DNA of 64,000 bases from VBCK01 sp036270655. Lineage in GTDB: Bacteria > Pseudomonadota > Gammaproteobacteria > Burkholderiales > Burkholderiaceae_F. Positions 54,066-63,468 of this stretch are shown here, one piece after another. The translations under genes and the position numbers were made by a program. Where the stretch lies: contig DATBCD010000030.1 of assembly GCA_036270655.1 (NCBI GenBank), positions 124,001 to 188,000 of the forward strand, written 5' to 3'. Below the pieces are notes generated by a model. The model was not told where the DNA came from. It saw nothing but the letters and a program-made list of their open reading frames with translations, and made no database searches. How positions within the stretch are numbered: position 1 is the first letter of the stretch; every line of letters begins with the position of its first letter.

Positions 54066-54491
54066 ATGCTGGTTCGCCTCCTTTACGCGAGCCGGGTCGC
54101 GGAGCCCGTGGCCGAGGGGCTGGTCGAGGCGATCATGCAACAGGCCCGCCGCAACAATCCGGACTTGGGCATCACCGGCGTGCTGTGCCACGGCGGTGAC
54201 GTTTTCATGCAGGTGCTGGAAGGTGGCCGCGACCCGGTCAACGCGCTCTACAACCGTATCGTGTGCGACCGGCGCCATCGCCGCGTCACGCTGCTCAATT
54301 ACGAGGAGATCCTCGAGCGCCGCTTCGGGGCCTGGACGATGGGACAGGTCAATCTGTCCAAGGTCAACTCCTCCACGCTGCTGAAATACTCGGAGCGGGC
54401 GCTGATCGACCCGTACGGGCTGTCGGGCCGCATCTCGGCCGCACTGACCGACGAGCTGATCGTCACCGCCTCGATCGTGGGCCGCTGCTGA
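54066..54491 (+). CDS. BLUF-domain blue-light sensor
   Basis: 141 residues from ATG 54066. The flavin-binding BLUF fold fills residues 1-95. The photochemical residues are Tyr7 (LLYASR), Asn31 (RRNNPDLGITGVL) and Gln49 (FMQVLEG), with spacing 24 and 18 as in AppA. There is no output domain, so it is a short BLUF that must signal through a partner protein. It lies behind folE, whose pterin product is not the flavin cofactor, so the pairing may be for regulation or chance. Confidence 0.93.
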   Translation: MLVRLLYASRVAEPVAEGLVEAIMQQARRNNPDLGITGVLCHGGDVFMQVLEGGRDPVNALYNRIVCDRRHRRVTLLNYEEILERRFGAWTMGQVNLSKVNSSTLLKYSERALIDPYGLSGRISAALTDELIVTASIVGRC

Positions 54492-54603
54492 GCCTCAAGA
54501 CCCGGGCGGGGGCCCGCCTGAAGCCCCTACACAATCATGGGTTATTGGCGCGCCCCTACCGCTGCGCGGGAGAGGGAGAAAAACCTTCTGCTGCGTGAGC
54601 CCC

Positions 54604-55959
54604 TCAGGTTCCGCGCGCGCCCAGCAGCCAGTCGGGCACCGCGGTGGCGATCGGCGGCGCGACGCACAGCACGAGCACCGCGAGCACCAGCAGCCCGACA
54701 AACGGCAGCACGCCCAGCACGACGTCACGCAGCGGAATATCGGGCGCGACGTTGCGGATCACGAAGATGTTCAGCCCCACCGGCGGGTGGATCAGCCCCA
54801 TTTCCATCACGATCGTCATCACGACGCCGAACCAGACCAGATCGAAACCGGCCGCGCGCAGCGGCGGCAGGATCACGGGCGCCGTCATCAGGATGATCGA
54901 CACCGGGGGCAGGAAAAAGCCGAGCACGACGATCATCAGCAGGATCGCGGTCAGCAGCAGCCAGCGCGACAGGTGCAGCGCGACGATCGACTGCGCGGCC
55001 GACTGGCTGATGTGCAGCGAGCTCATCACGTAGGCATACAGCAGCGACATGCCGATGATGAACATCAGCATGGTGGACTCGCGCAACGTGGCCACCAGAA
55101 TCGGCCCGACCTGGCGGGGACGCCAGACGCCGTAGATGGCTCCGACCAGTCCCAGCGCCAGCAAGGCGCCCAGCCCCGCGGTTTCGGAAGGCGTCGCATA
55201 GCCCCCGTACAGAGCGATCATCACGCCGGTCAGCAGCAGCAGGAAAGGCAGCACGCGCGGCAGCAAGTTGAACCGCTGCTGCATGGTGAACGGTTCGCGG
55301 TCCAGGATGGCTGACCGCACGCCGTGCCGGTCCGACGCTTGCTGCGCAAGCCCGACCTCGACGCGGTAGCGCCAGGCGCAATAGAGGCAGAAAAACGCGA
55401 CCAGCAGCACGGCCGGACCGATTCCGGCCAGGAACAGGCGTCCGAGCGATTGCTCGGCCACCACCGCGTAAATGATCATCGTGATCGAGGGCGGCAGCAG
55501 GATCCCCAGCGTTCCGCCGGCCGCGATGATCCCGGCGGCGAAGCCGCCCGAGTAGCCGCGCATCCGCATCTCGGGAATCCCGGCCGAGCCGATCGCCGAG
55601 CAGGTGGCCGGACTCGAGCCAGCCATCGCCGCGAACAGGGCGCAGGCGAGCACGTTCGCCATTCCGAGGCCGCCGGGGATCTTGTTCATCCAGGCATGGA
55701 CCGCGCTGTACAGATCGGCTCCCGCGCGCGTGCGGCCGATCGCGGCGCCTTTCAGGATGAACAGCGGAATGGACAGCAGCGTGATGCTGGCCATTTCCTC
55801 GTACACGTTCTTCGTGACGATATCCAGCGCTGCCACCGGCATCAGCGCCAGCATGAACACCAGCGCGGTGGCGCCGAGCGCGAACGCGATCGGCATCCCC
55901 GTGAACATCAGCAGCAGGGTGGCGATTCCGTAGGCGGTGCCCACTGCGCCAGTGCTCAC
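54604..55959 (-). CDS. TRAP transporter large permease (DctM)
   Basis: 451 residues from GTG 55959, which overlaps the small-permease stop (GTGA). About 12 spans, with the DctM signature AAMAGSSPATCSAIGS and GGTLGILLPPSI, and a C-terminal GLIHPPVGLNIFVI segment. It forms the ion-driven channel of a tripartite periplasmic transporter for carboxylates or related solutes. Full length. Confidence 0.93.
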   Translation of the reverse strand: MSTGAVGTAYGIATLLLMFTGMPIAFALGATALVFMLALMPVAALDIVTKNVYEEMASITLLSIPLFILKGAAIGRTRAGADLYSAVHAWMNKIPGGLGMANVLACALFAAMAGSSPATCSAIGSAGIPEMRMRGYSGGFAAGIIAAGGTLGILLPPSITMIIYAVVAEQSLGRLFLAGIGPAVLLVAFFCLYCAWRYRVEVGLAQQASDRHGVRSAILDREPFTMQQRFNLLPRVLPFLLLLTGVMIALYGGYATPSETAGLGALLALGLVGAIYGVWRPRQVGPILVATLRESTMLMFIIGMSLLYAYVMSSLHISQSAAQSIVALHLSRWLLLTAILLMIVVLGFFLPPVSIILMTAPVILPPLRAAGFDLVWFGVVMTIVMEMGLIHPPVGLNIFVIRNVAPDIPLRDVVLGVLPFVGLLVLAVLVLCVAPPIATAVPDWLLGARGT

Positions 55960-56492
55960 CGGCGCTCGTCCTCTGAAAGCCTCGCGCCGGCCACCTGCAG
56001 CGCCAATTGAAGCGACAGCACGGTCATGCCGGTGGCCATCAGGCCGTAAGGAATCCACAGCGGCGGACCCCAGGTGGAGTCGGTCGTCTGCCCTTCGCTC
56101 CAGGCCTCCAGCCACAGCGTCCATGACTTCCAGGCGAAGAACGCGCAGAACAGCAGGCTCACCAGGTCGCACAGCCACAGGCGCAGGCGGTTCCATCGAG
56201 CCGGCAGCAGGCCGGCCAGCAACCCGATCCCGATGTGCCCGCGGCGGGCCTGCACGTACGCCCCGCTCAGGAAGGTCGCCCCGACCAGCAGGAAGACCGA
56301 CGCCTCATCCTGCCAGTCGGTCGCCATCTTGAAGAAATAGCGCGTGGCCACGCTGCTGGTGAGAATGCCGCAAGCCACCAGCATCGCCACCATCGAGACG
56401 CCTGCGAACAGGCGGTTGATCAGTTGCACCCCGCGTGACAGCCGGTCGAGCAGGGAACCGGCCGCGACAGCTCCGATTCGCGCCTCAAGCAA
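55956..56492 (-). CDS. TRAP transporter small permease (DctQ)
   Basis: 178 residues if translation starts at TTG 56492, which overlaps the end of the DctP gene; the frame extends upstream to 56573 without family sequence. Four spans are visible, with TDWQDEASVFLLVGATFLSGAYVQARRGHIGIGLL typical of DctQ. The TTG start is the least certain of the three TRAP genes. Confidence 0.82.
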   Translation of the reverse strand: MLEARIGAVAAGSLLDRLSRGVQLINRLFAGVSMVAMLVACGILTSSVATRYFFKMATDWQDEASVFLLVGATFLSGAYVQARRGHIGIGLLAGLLPARWNRLRLWLCDLVSLLFCAFFAWKSWTLWLEAWSEGQTTDSTWGPPLWIPYGLMATGMTVLSLQLALQVAGARLSEDERR

Positions 56493-57513
56493 TGGTCTGC
56501 TCGGCCAGCTGCAGCAGGTGTGCGCAGCTGTCGGAGCGCGCTGCGAAATCCTTCCACGCGGTGTCCCGCGCAAGAGCCCGCCAGTGCTCGACGGTCTTGG
56601 CCGTCAGGTCCGACGCCTTGCCGCCGGCGCGCTCGTAGATCGACGCAACTTTCTGATCGTCGGCTTTGGCTCCCTCGACGGCAAATTTCTCCAGGTCCGA
56701 GCCCACGGCCACCAGTACGTCCTGGTGCTCCCTGGGCAGGGACTCGAGCACGCTGCGCGACACCAGCAGCGGCTCCAGCATGAACCAGTACGCCTTACCC
56801 CGCCCCGTCGTCAACTGCTTGGCCACTTCCTCCAGGCGATACGAAATCAAGCTGGTCGATGAGGTCATCGCGGCGTCCAGCGCGCCGGTTTGCATCGCCG
56901 CGTAGATCTCATCGGACGGAATCGACAGCACCGCCGCTCCGGCCGCCTTCAAGACCTGGTCCATCTCACGGCTGCCACCGCGCACTTTCAATCCCTTGGC
57001 ATCCTCCGGCTCGACGATCGGGCGCGTGCGGCTGACCACACCCCCGGCCTGCCAGATCCAGGTGAGTATCACCACACCCTTGTCATAGAGCACGCTGGAC
57101 AGCGCTCGTCCGACCGGCAGCTGTTTCCAGGTCGCGCCTTGCTCGTAGGACTGCACCAGGCCGGGCATCAGCCCGATGTTGGCCTCGGCGATCTCCCCTC
57201 CGGCGTAAGGCAGCGGGACCAGTCCCAGGTCCAGGGCGCCCTTGCGCATGGCGCTGATCTGCGCGTTGGTCTTCATCAGCGAGGAATTCGGGTAGATCGT
57301 GATCTTCATCGCGCCGGAGCTGCGCCGTTCGACCTCGGCGGCAAATTTGCGGCACAGGCGATCGCGGAAGTCACCCTGGTCGATCGTGCCTGCAGGAAAC
57401 TGATGCGAAAGGGCCAGCGCCCGAGGCTCGGCCCCCCAACTGGTGCGCATCGTGGCGCCCGCGGCGGGTGCTGCAACGGCTGCTTGAACCAACCTTCGTC
57501 TCGTGCGGTCCAT
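56485..57513 (-). CDS. TRAP transporter solute-binding protein (DctP)
   Basis: 342 residues from ATG 57513, with a strong AGGAGG upstream. A twin-arginine-like signal (TRRRLVQAAVAAPAAGA) predicts export. The DctP fold shows ALSHQFPAGTIDQGDFRDRL, KGLKVRGGSREMDQVLKAAGA and the conserved Arg region that binds a carboxylate. First gene of the dctPQM unit. The ligand cannot be read from sequence. Confidence 0.92.
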   Translation of the reverse strand: MDRTRRRLVQAAVAAPAAGATMRTSWGAEPRALALSHQFPAGTIDQGDFRDRLCRKFAAEVERRSSGAMKITIYPNSSLMKTNAQISAMRKGALDLGLVPLPYAGGEIAEANIGLMPGLVQSYEQGATWKQLPVGRALSSVLYDKGVVILTWIWQAGGVVSRTRPIVEPEDAKGLKVRGGSREMDQVLKAAGAAVLSIPSDEIYAAMQTGALDAAMTSSTSLISYRLEEVAKQLTTGRGKAYWFMLEPLLVSRSVLESLPREHQDVLVAVGSDLEKFAVEGAKADDQKVASIYERAGGKASDLTAKTVEHWRALARDTAWKDFAARSDSCAHLLQLAEQTIA

Positions 57514-57646
57514 TGCGGAAACCTCCTTCGCGCCCATCAGGCGGAAGCGTTTGACTAAATTGAACAAAACCCGGCTCGACGTCGCGTCGATTCTAGCGAC
57601 TCGCCGTCCGAGGCGCACCCACTCATTTAAAGGGGATTCGGCGGCC

Positions 57647-57913
57647 CTACACCTTCTGCTTTTTCTTCGGTACCAGGTCGCCCGTGTCGTTGGCCGCGGC
57701 GCCTGGGCGCTCTTCGAACAGCAGGCTCTGCGCGGTGATCCTGATGCGGACGCGGACCCGATGCGGGCGGCCCAGCATCTTCTGGACGGCCGGATCCTCG
57801 ACTTCGATGTCGCGGTAAATGTCGATCCGGTGTTCGAGGCCGGCCCGGGTCAGGGCTCTGGCTGCCCGGCGCGCGAGGTCACCCAGCTTGATGTCGTCGG
57901 AGACTTTCCCCAT
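57647..57913 (-). CDS. small conserved-looking protein of unknown function
   Basis: 88 residues, basic. VSDDIKLGDLARRAARALTR and VRVRIRITAQSLLFEERPG suggest a compact alpha/beta protein, and the C-terminus ends in a lysine-rich KKKQKV. No family recognised. It lies between the TRAP genes and metZ. The 257 bp downstream to metZ's end show nothing further. Confidence 0.5.
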   Translation of the reverse strand: MGKVSDDIKLGDLARRAARALTRAGLEHRIDIYRDIEVEDPAVQKMLGRPHRVRVRIRITAQSLLFEERPGAAANDTGDLVPKKKQKV

Positions 57914-58170
57914 GTCAACGCCGCATGCCGCGCGGCGGCTTCGCGGATCCGGCGCGAAAAACGCCTTCGCTTGTGTATTTTCTATCCGGATTCGAGGCCA
58001 AGACCAACCTCAACATGGCAGCGGAACCTTGGATCATCGATTGCAGATGCGACTGGACCAGCACGACCCAGGGTTGGCAGCCAGGTTAACCCGACAGGAT
58101 GCCGGGCGCTATCGCCTGTAACTCCCCCTGATACGCTAAGACCCCGAAAGTGGCGCATGGTCGTCCAAAC

Positions 58171-59367
58171 TCAAGCTTCCAGCGCGCGCTGCAAGTCGCG
58201 CTGAAGGTCGTCGACGTCCTCCAGCCCGACCGCGATACGAACCAGTGATTCGGAGATCCCGGCCCTCTGGCGCATCTCCGGCGTCAACCGTCCGTGGGTC
58301 GTCGTTGCCGGATGCGTGATCGTGCTGCGCGTGTCGCCCAGATTGGCGGTGATTGACAGCAGGCGCACCGCATCGATCAGCCTCCAGGCGCGCTCGCGGG
58401 CCTCCGATTGAGCGGATTTCAGCTCAAAGGCGACCACCGCTCCGAAGCCGCTCTGCTGGCGCCGCGCCAGCGCGTGCTGCGGATGCGACTCCAGCCCCGT
58501 GTACAGGACTCGCGCCACGGTCGGGTGCGACTGCAGCCACCGCGCCAGGTGCAGCGCCGAGGCCGATTGAGCCTTGATCCGCAGCGGCAGCGTCTCCAGG
58601 CCCTTGAGCAGCACCCACGCGTTGAAGGGCGACAGGCTGGGGCCCGAGGTCCTCAAGACCGGCACCAGCGTCTCGCGGATGAAATCGGCCCGCCCAACCA
58701 GGGCTCCACCGAGCACTCTGCCCTGGCCGTCCAGGTACTTGGTGGCCGTGTGCATCACCAGGTCGACGCCATACTGGAGCGGCCGCTGCAGCACCGGCGT
58801 GCAGAAGCAGTTGTCGACCACGGTCAGCGCCCCAAGCTCGCGCCCGATCGACGCGAACGCCTCAAGGTCGGTGACCTCCATCAGCGGGTTGGACGGTGTT
58901 TCGCAGAACAGCAGGCGGGTGCGTGGCCGCGCCGCCTCGCGCCAGGCGGACGGATCGGAGCCCTGGACGTAACTGGTCTCGACCCCGAACCGGACCAGCA
59001 GATTCGAGAACAGCTGTATGGTGGCGCCGAACACGTTGGCGCCGCACAGCACGTGGTCGCCGGCCTTCAGGTGCGCCAGGCACAGCGTCAGGATCGCCGA
59101 CATGCCCGAGGCGGTCGCCAGACAGTCCTGTCCGCCTTCCAGGGCGGCGAGCCTCTGCTCGAACATCCGAACGGTCGGGTTCGAAAAGCGGGAATAGACG
59201 TAGCCGTCTTCCTGCCCTGCGAAGCGGCGCGCCGCCTGCGCTGCGCTGTCGAACACGAAACTGGAGGTCAGAAACAGCGCTTCGCTGTGCTCGTTGAACT
59301 GGCTGCGCAGGGTTCCCGCGCGAATCGCGCGGGTCTGCACCCCGAGCGGGGAATCGTCCTGTTTCAT
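58171..59367 (-). CDS. metZ: O-succinylhomoserine sulfhydrylase
   Basis: 398 residues. A PLP enzyme of the Cys/Met metabolism family that makes homocysteine from O-succinylhomoserine and sulfide. The PLP lysine is in HTATKYLDGQG; SAILTLCLAHLKAGDH and SNPTVRMFEQRLAALEGG are typical. Its position directly after purF (7 bp) follows the gene order of Burkholderiales, where metZ is annotated. Cystathionine gamma-synthase is the main alternative. Confidence 0.92.
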   Translation of the reverse strand: MKQDDSPLGVQTRAIRAGTLRSQFNEHSEALFLTSSFVFDSAAQAARRFAGQEDGYVYSRFSNPTVRMFEQRLAALEGGQDCLATASGMSAILTLCLAHLKAGDHVLCGANVFGATIQLFSNLLVRFGVETSYVQGSDPSAWREAARPRTRLLFCETPSNPLMEVTDLEAFASIGRELGALTVVDNCFCTPVLQRPLQYGVDLVMHTATKYLDGQGRVLGGALVGRADFIRETLVPVLRTSGPSLSPFNAWVLLKGLETLPLRIKAQSASALHLARWLQSHPTVARVLYTGLESHPQHALARRQQSGFGAVVAFELKSAQSEARERAWRLIDAVRLLSITANLGDTRSTITHPATTTHGRLTPEMRQRAGISESLVRIAVGLEDVDDLQRDLQRALEA

Positions 59368-59374
59368 CGCGATC

Positions 59375-60895
59375 TCAGGAATCGGCTGATTCGATCGCCA
59401 GGCTCAACTGCGACAGCCCGCCGCCCTCGGCCAGCTGCGGCGCCAGCCGCGCGCGCTCAATCCGGTCCAGGTAGGCCGGCGTCACGTCACCGGTGATGTA
59501 CACGCCATCGAAGCACGACGCTTCGAAGCCGTTCAGATGCGTGCTGCCCGCGCGCACCGCCCGTTTCAGGTCCTCGATATCCTGGTAGATCAGTGCATCG
59601 GCACTGATGACGCGGCGGATCTCATCGTCCGTGCGTGAGGATGCGATCAGCTCGGCCCGGGTCGGCATGTCGATTCCGTACACGTTGGGAAACCGCACCG
59701 GCGGTGCCGACGAGGCGAAATAGACGCGATTGGCGCCGGCCTCGCGCGCCATCTGCACGATCTCCTGGCTGGTCGTGCCGCGCACGATCGAGTCGTCCAC
59801 CAGCAACACGTTCTTGCCCTTGAACTCGACGCCGATCGCGTTCAGCTTCTGGCGCACCGACCGCTTGCGCACCGCCTGGCCGGGCATGATGAAGGTGCGC
59901 CCGATGTAGCGGTTCTTGATGAAGCCCTCGCGATAGCTCAATCCCAGACGCGTGGCCAGCTGCATCGCTGCGGGCCGGCTCGAGTCCGGAATCGGCATCA
60001 CGACGTCGATGTCGCCGGTGCGCAGCTCGCGGGCGACCCGGTTGGCCAGGTATTCGCCCAGGCGCAACCGCGCCCCGTAAACGGAAATGCCGTCGATCAG
60101 CGAATCGGGACGCGCCAGGTAGACGTATTCGAACAAGCACGGATTCAAGCTCGCCTGGTCGGCGCATGCCCGGCTGAAGAACCGGCCGTCGAAGTCGACG
60201 AACACCGCTTCGCCCGGCGCCACATCCCGCACGAAGCGGTAGCCGAGCCCCTCGAGCGCAACGGACTCGGAGGCGATCAGGTACTCGGTGCCCAGATCGG
60301 TCTCCAGCACGCCGAAACACAGCGGGCGGATGCCGAACCGGTCGCGAAACGCCAGCAGGCCATAGCCGGCGATTTCGGCCACCACGGCGTACGATCCGTT
60401 GAGGCGCCGGTGCAGTGCCGACACGGCCGAAAATATGGCGTCCGGATCGAGCGACAGCCCGTTGCTGGCCACTTGCAATTCATGCGCCAGCACGTTCAGC
60501 AGCACTTCGGAGTCGGAGTTGGTGTTGATGTGGCGCCGATCGCGCCGGAACATCTCCTCTTTCAGCGTCTCGGCGTTGGTCAGGTTGCCGTTGTGCGCGA
60601 GCGTGATGCCGAACGGCGCATTCACGTAAAACGGCTGAGCCTCCTCCGAGTCGCTGGCCGAGCCCTGGGTCGGATAGCGAACCTGAGCAATGCCGGATTT
60701 GCCCGGCAAGGAGCGCATGTTGCGCGTTCTGAACACATCGCGCACCTGACCCGCGCCCTTGAACATGTAGAAGCGGTTGCCGTGCACGGTGGCGATACCG
60801 GCGGCGTCCTGACCGCGGTGCTGCAGCAGCAACAGAGCGTCGTACAGCACCTGATTGACAGGATTGGCCGAAACGACACCGACAATTCCGCACAT
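59375..60895 (-). CDS. purF: amidophosphoribosyltransferase
   Basis: 506 residues. It catalyses the first committed step of purine synthesis. The N-terminal glutaminase has Cys2 as nucleophile (MCGIVGVV) with no propeptide, and the phosphoribosyltransferase domain has the PRPP loop VLLVDDSIVRGTTSQE. Length matches E. coli PurF. It follows cvpA by 3 bp. Confidence 0.97.
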   Translation of the reverse strand: MCGIVGVVSANPVNQVLYDALLLLQHRGQDAAGIATVHGNRFYMFKGAGQVRDVFRTRNMRSLPGKSGIAQVRYPTQGSASDSEEAQPFYVNAPFGITLAHNGNLTNAETLKEEMFRRDRRHINTNSDSEVLLNVLAHELQVASNGLSLDPDAIFSAVSALHRRLNGSYAVVAEIAGYGLLAFRDRFGIRPLCFGVLETDLGTEYLIASESVALEGLGYRFVRDVAPGEAVFVDFDGRFFSRACADQASLNPCLFEYVYLARPDSLIDGISVYGARLRLGEYLANRVARELRTGDIDVVMPIPDSSRPAAMQLATRLGLSYREGFIKNRYIGRTFIMPGQAVRKRSVRQKLNAIGVEFKGKNVLLVDDSIVRGTTSQEIVQMAREAGANRVYFASSAPPVRFPNVYGIDMPTRAELIASSRTDDEIRRVISADALIYQDIEDLKRAVRAGSTHLNGFEASCFDGVYITGDVTPAYLDRIERARLAPQLAEGGGLSQLSLAIESADS

Positions 60896-60898
60896 CGC

Positions 60899-61396
60899 TC
60901 AGACTCCCGACGCAACCAGGGGCCGGTCCGCCCCAGGTGCAAGATTGGGCGCCACCCATCGTAGCGCGGCCACAAGCCACGGCGCCAGCCGCGAGGACTT
61001 CCAGAACGGACGCTGCGCCAGGCCGAGATGGACCACCACCACCGCGACCAGCAGCCACACGGCCGCTGACCTTGCCAGTCCAAACAGGGCGCCCAGCGCC
61101 CGGTCCGGACCGCCCAGCCTGGCTGCCGTCATGGCAGCGTGCAGTATGCGCCCCGCAAGGCTCGCGACCAGGATGCACACCAGCACGATCAGGATCGCCG
61201 CGATCGCGGTCCGGACCCCGGTCGATCCGGGATCGAACGGGAGACGCTGCCCGATGCCGACCGCAAACCTCAGAACCAGCAACACCGCGACGACCCAGCC
61301 GGCCAGTGCCGCGGCTTCCTTGACGAATCCGCGCAATGCGCCGGCCAGCACCGAGATCAAGGCCACCAGCAGCAGCGCTGCGTCGAAAAGGTTCAT
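60899..61396 (-). CDS. cvpA: CvpA-family membrane protein
   Basis: 165 residues with four spans. NLFDAALLLVALISVLAGALRGFVKE is the CvpA N-terminus and GGPDRALGALFGLARSA the conserved loop. In E. coli cvpA is upstream of purF and is linked to colicin V export and envelope homeostasis. Its start overlaps the SPOR-gene stop (ATGA). Confidence 0.93.
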   Translation of the reverse strand: MNLFDAALLLVALISVLAGALRGFVKEAAALAGWVVAVLLVLRFAVGIGQRLPFDPGSTGVRTAIAAILIVLVCILVASLAGRILHAAMTAARLGGPDRALGALFGLARSAAVWLLVAVVVVHLGLAQRPFWKSSRLAPWLVAALRWVAPNLAPGADRPLVASGV

Positions 61397-62121
61397 CGCT
61401 CCGCCTGCTCGACGCGAACCACGTTGGATCCCACGCCCATCGCGTGCAGATGCCTGCGGATCTTGACCGCCGCATCGCGCGACGCGAACGGTCCGAGTCG
61501 GACCCGGTACAACACCGCGCCGGCCGCCTCGGTACGCTCGACAAATGGGGCCATGCCGGCTTTTGACAGGCGATCCGCCAGCTGGCGCGCCGCGCTTTCG
61601 CTCGACAGCGCCGCCGCCTGAACGTACCAGTTCTCAGCCTTCGCGCTCTGCGCGTCAGCGGGCTTGCCCGCCGTAGCGGCGGGCGCATCAGCGCCCGGCG
61701 CGAAGGCGGGCGGCTCGTCGACCCCGGCCTTCGCACCTGGCGCTTCGGCCGGTGACGCGGAAGAGGGCTTGCCCTCCGTAGCGCGGGGCGCGCCAGTGCG
61801 CGGCGCGGAGGCGGGCAGCGAAAGGCGCGGCGCAAACGGGGTCCGCTCGCTCGGAATATCGATCGGAATATTGTCGGGCAGCGGCGGCGGGGCGCGATCC
61901 AGCATCATCGGGACCACGACCGCCGTTCCGAGCAGCAAGGCTGCCGCTCCGATCAGGCGCCGGCGCATCCGCACCCGCAACTGCAGGGTCTGGTCGGCGC
62001 CCAGGGCGCTTTCGTCGCCGGTCGGCTCTTCGGAGCGAAATCCTGTCCCGCCTGCTGCTGCGTCGGGGCGTCGGGGGCCGGTCGCGCGCGGCCTACGGCG
62101 CCGCCAGAACGCCCATTTCAT
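61393..62121 (-). CDS. SPOR-domain cell-division-type protein (DedD-like)
   Basis: 242 residues. A basic N-terminus and one span (about 54-74, RLIGAAALLLGTAVVVPMML) lead to an Ala/Pro-rich periplasmic linker and a C-terminal SPOR domain (about 163-240, NWYVQAAALSSESAARQLADRL), which binds denuded septal peptidoglycan. The linker DNA is made largely of two diverged copies of a palindromic repeat seen elsewhere in the window. It lies in the folC-SPOR-cvpA-purF order common to many proteobacteria. Confidence 0.88.
   Translation of the reverse strand: MKWAFWRRRRPRATGPRRPDAAAGGTGFRSEEPTGDESALGADQTLQLRVRMRRRLIGAAALLLGTAVVVPMMLDRAPPPLPDNIPIDIPSERTPFAPRLSLPASAPRTGAPRATEGKPSSASPAEAPGAKAGVDEPPAFAPGADAPAATAGKPADAQSAKAENWYVQAAALSSESAARQLADRLSKAGMAPFVERTEAAGAVLYRVRLGPFASRDAAVKIRRHLHAMGVGSNVVRVEQAER
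61638..61817. repeat. two palindromic repeat copies inside the SPOR gene
   Basis: Copy 1 (about 61638-61711) has CTTCGCGCTCTGCGCG, GCGGGCTTGCCCGC and GGCGCGAAGGCGGGC. Copy 2 (about 61728-61817) has CTTCGCACCTGGCGC, GAGGGCTTGCCCTC and GGCGCGGAGGCGGGC. Both resemble the intergenic repeat at 49591-49702. They encode the flexible linker, so insertion in frame was tolerated. Confidence 0.65.
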
Positions 62122-62149
62122 TCCGATTCCGAGCTCGTGCCGCTATTCA

Positions 62150-63454
62150 CTAACCCGCACCCTGGCCGCGACCAAGATCGCGCATCGCTTCGGCGACCGT
62201 GACGAACGATCCGAATACGACAATTCTATCATCTTGCGCTGCAGCAGCCCGCGCCGCGGCCAGCGCATCGTGCACCGACGCGAAGCGCGATTCGAAGCGA
62301 CCGGCCGCCGCGGGAACCTGTTGCATGATCGACGCCAGCGTCGGCGCGTCCAGCCCGCGGGGACCGGATGTCGGAGCCAGATACCACCAATCGATCGTGG
62401 GCCCCATCTGTTGGGCCACGCCGGCCACGTCCTTGTCCCGTAGCATCGCGAACACCGCGCGCGTGCGACCCTGGCACGGATGCTGGTCGAGCGTCCGGGC
62501 CAGCGCTTCGGCCGCCTGCGGATTGTGGGCCACGTCGAGGATCACGGCCGGTCGGCCCGGCAGCACCTGGAAGCGCGCTTCGATTTTCGCCCGCAGCAGG
62601 CCTTCGCGTACGGCCTGCTGGCTGACCGGCAGCAGCTGCTGCAGAGCCTCCAGGGCCGCAATTGCGCCGGCCGCGTTGCGCAGCTGATGGTCACCGCGCA
62701 GCGACGGGATCGGCAGCGCCGCGCGGCGCATCGTCGGCCCCTGGTAGGTCCACTGGCGGGGCGGCTGTGGTGGCCCGTCGCTTTGCGGGAAAGCGATCAC
62801 GTTGAAATCGCGTCCCAGAATGCGCAGATCGGCGCCGATCGATCGGGCGTACTCGAGCAGCGAGCCGGGCGGGGAGGGATCGGAGCAGATCGCAGGCCGG
62901 CCGCTGCGATACACGTGGGCCTTTTCGAACGCGACGCTGTCCCGCGTCGACCCCAGGAAGTCAGCGTGATCCAGCCCGATCGACGTCACCACCGAGCAGT
63001 CCGCGTCGATCAGGTTCACCGCATCGAGGCGGCCGCCCAGGCCGATTTCCAGGACCGCTGCGTCCAGACGCCGCGACGAGAAAAGGCGCAGCACGGCCAG
63101 CGTGGTGAATTCGAAGTAGGTCAACGATACGTCGCCGCGCGCCCGTTCGACCTCGTCGAACTGCTCGATCAGCTCCTGGTCGCCGGCCGGCGATCCGTCG
63201 ATCGCTGCACGCTCGTTGAAACGCAGCAGGTGTGGCGAGCTGTAGCGTCCCACCCGATAGCCGTCGGCCCGCAAAATGGCGTCCAGCATCGCGCAGGTCG
63301 AGCCCTTGCCGTTGGTGCCGGCCACGATGATGCTGGGGCAGTTCAGCTCCAGGGCCAGGCGCTGCGCGACCTCTCGCACGCGCGCCAGTCCCATTTCGAT
63401 GGGTCGATGGTGCAGCCGTTCGATACGCTGCAGCCACGCGTCGAGCTCTGTCAC
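62150..63454 (-). CDS. folC: folylpolyglutamate synthase/dihydrofolate synthase
   Basis: 434 residues from GTG 63454. It adds glutamate to dihydropteroate and folates. The ATP-binding loop is IIVAGTNGKGSTCAML and SPHLLRFNERAAIDG is the folate-loop region; ILDVAHNPQAAEAL lies in the C-terminal domain. It is 14 bp downstream of accD and 28 bp before the SPOR gene. Confidence 0.96.
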   Translation of the reverse strand: MTELDAWLQRIERLHHRPIEMGLARVREVAQRLALELNCPSIIVAGTNGKGSTCAMLDAILRADGYRVGRYSSPHLLRFNERAAIDGSPAGDQELIEQFDEVERARGDVSLTYFEFTTLAVLRLFSSRRLDAAVLEIGLGGRLDAVNLIDADCSVVTSIGLDHADFLGSTRDSVAFEKAHVYRSGRPAICSDPSPPGSLLEYARSIGADLRILGRDFNVIAFPQSDGPPQPPRQWTYQGPTMRRAALPIPSLRGDHQLRNAAGAIAALEALQQLLPVSQQAVREGLLRAKIEARFQVLPGRPAVILDVAHNPQAAEALARTLDQHPCQGRTRAVFAMLRDKDVAGVAQQMGPTIDWWYLAPTSGPRGLDAPTLASIMQQVPAAAGRFESRFASVHDALAAARAAAAQDDRIVVFGSFVTVAEAMRDLGRGQGAG

Positions 63455-63468
63455 CCGGGAGCCGTTTT

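Noticed and set aside
54540..54600. Second copy of the recJ-prfB palindrome near the BLUF gene
   Set aside because: Only fragments such as GCGGGAGAGGGAG match; the stem is not complete, so it is not listed as a feature.
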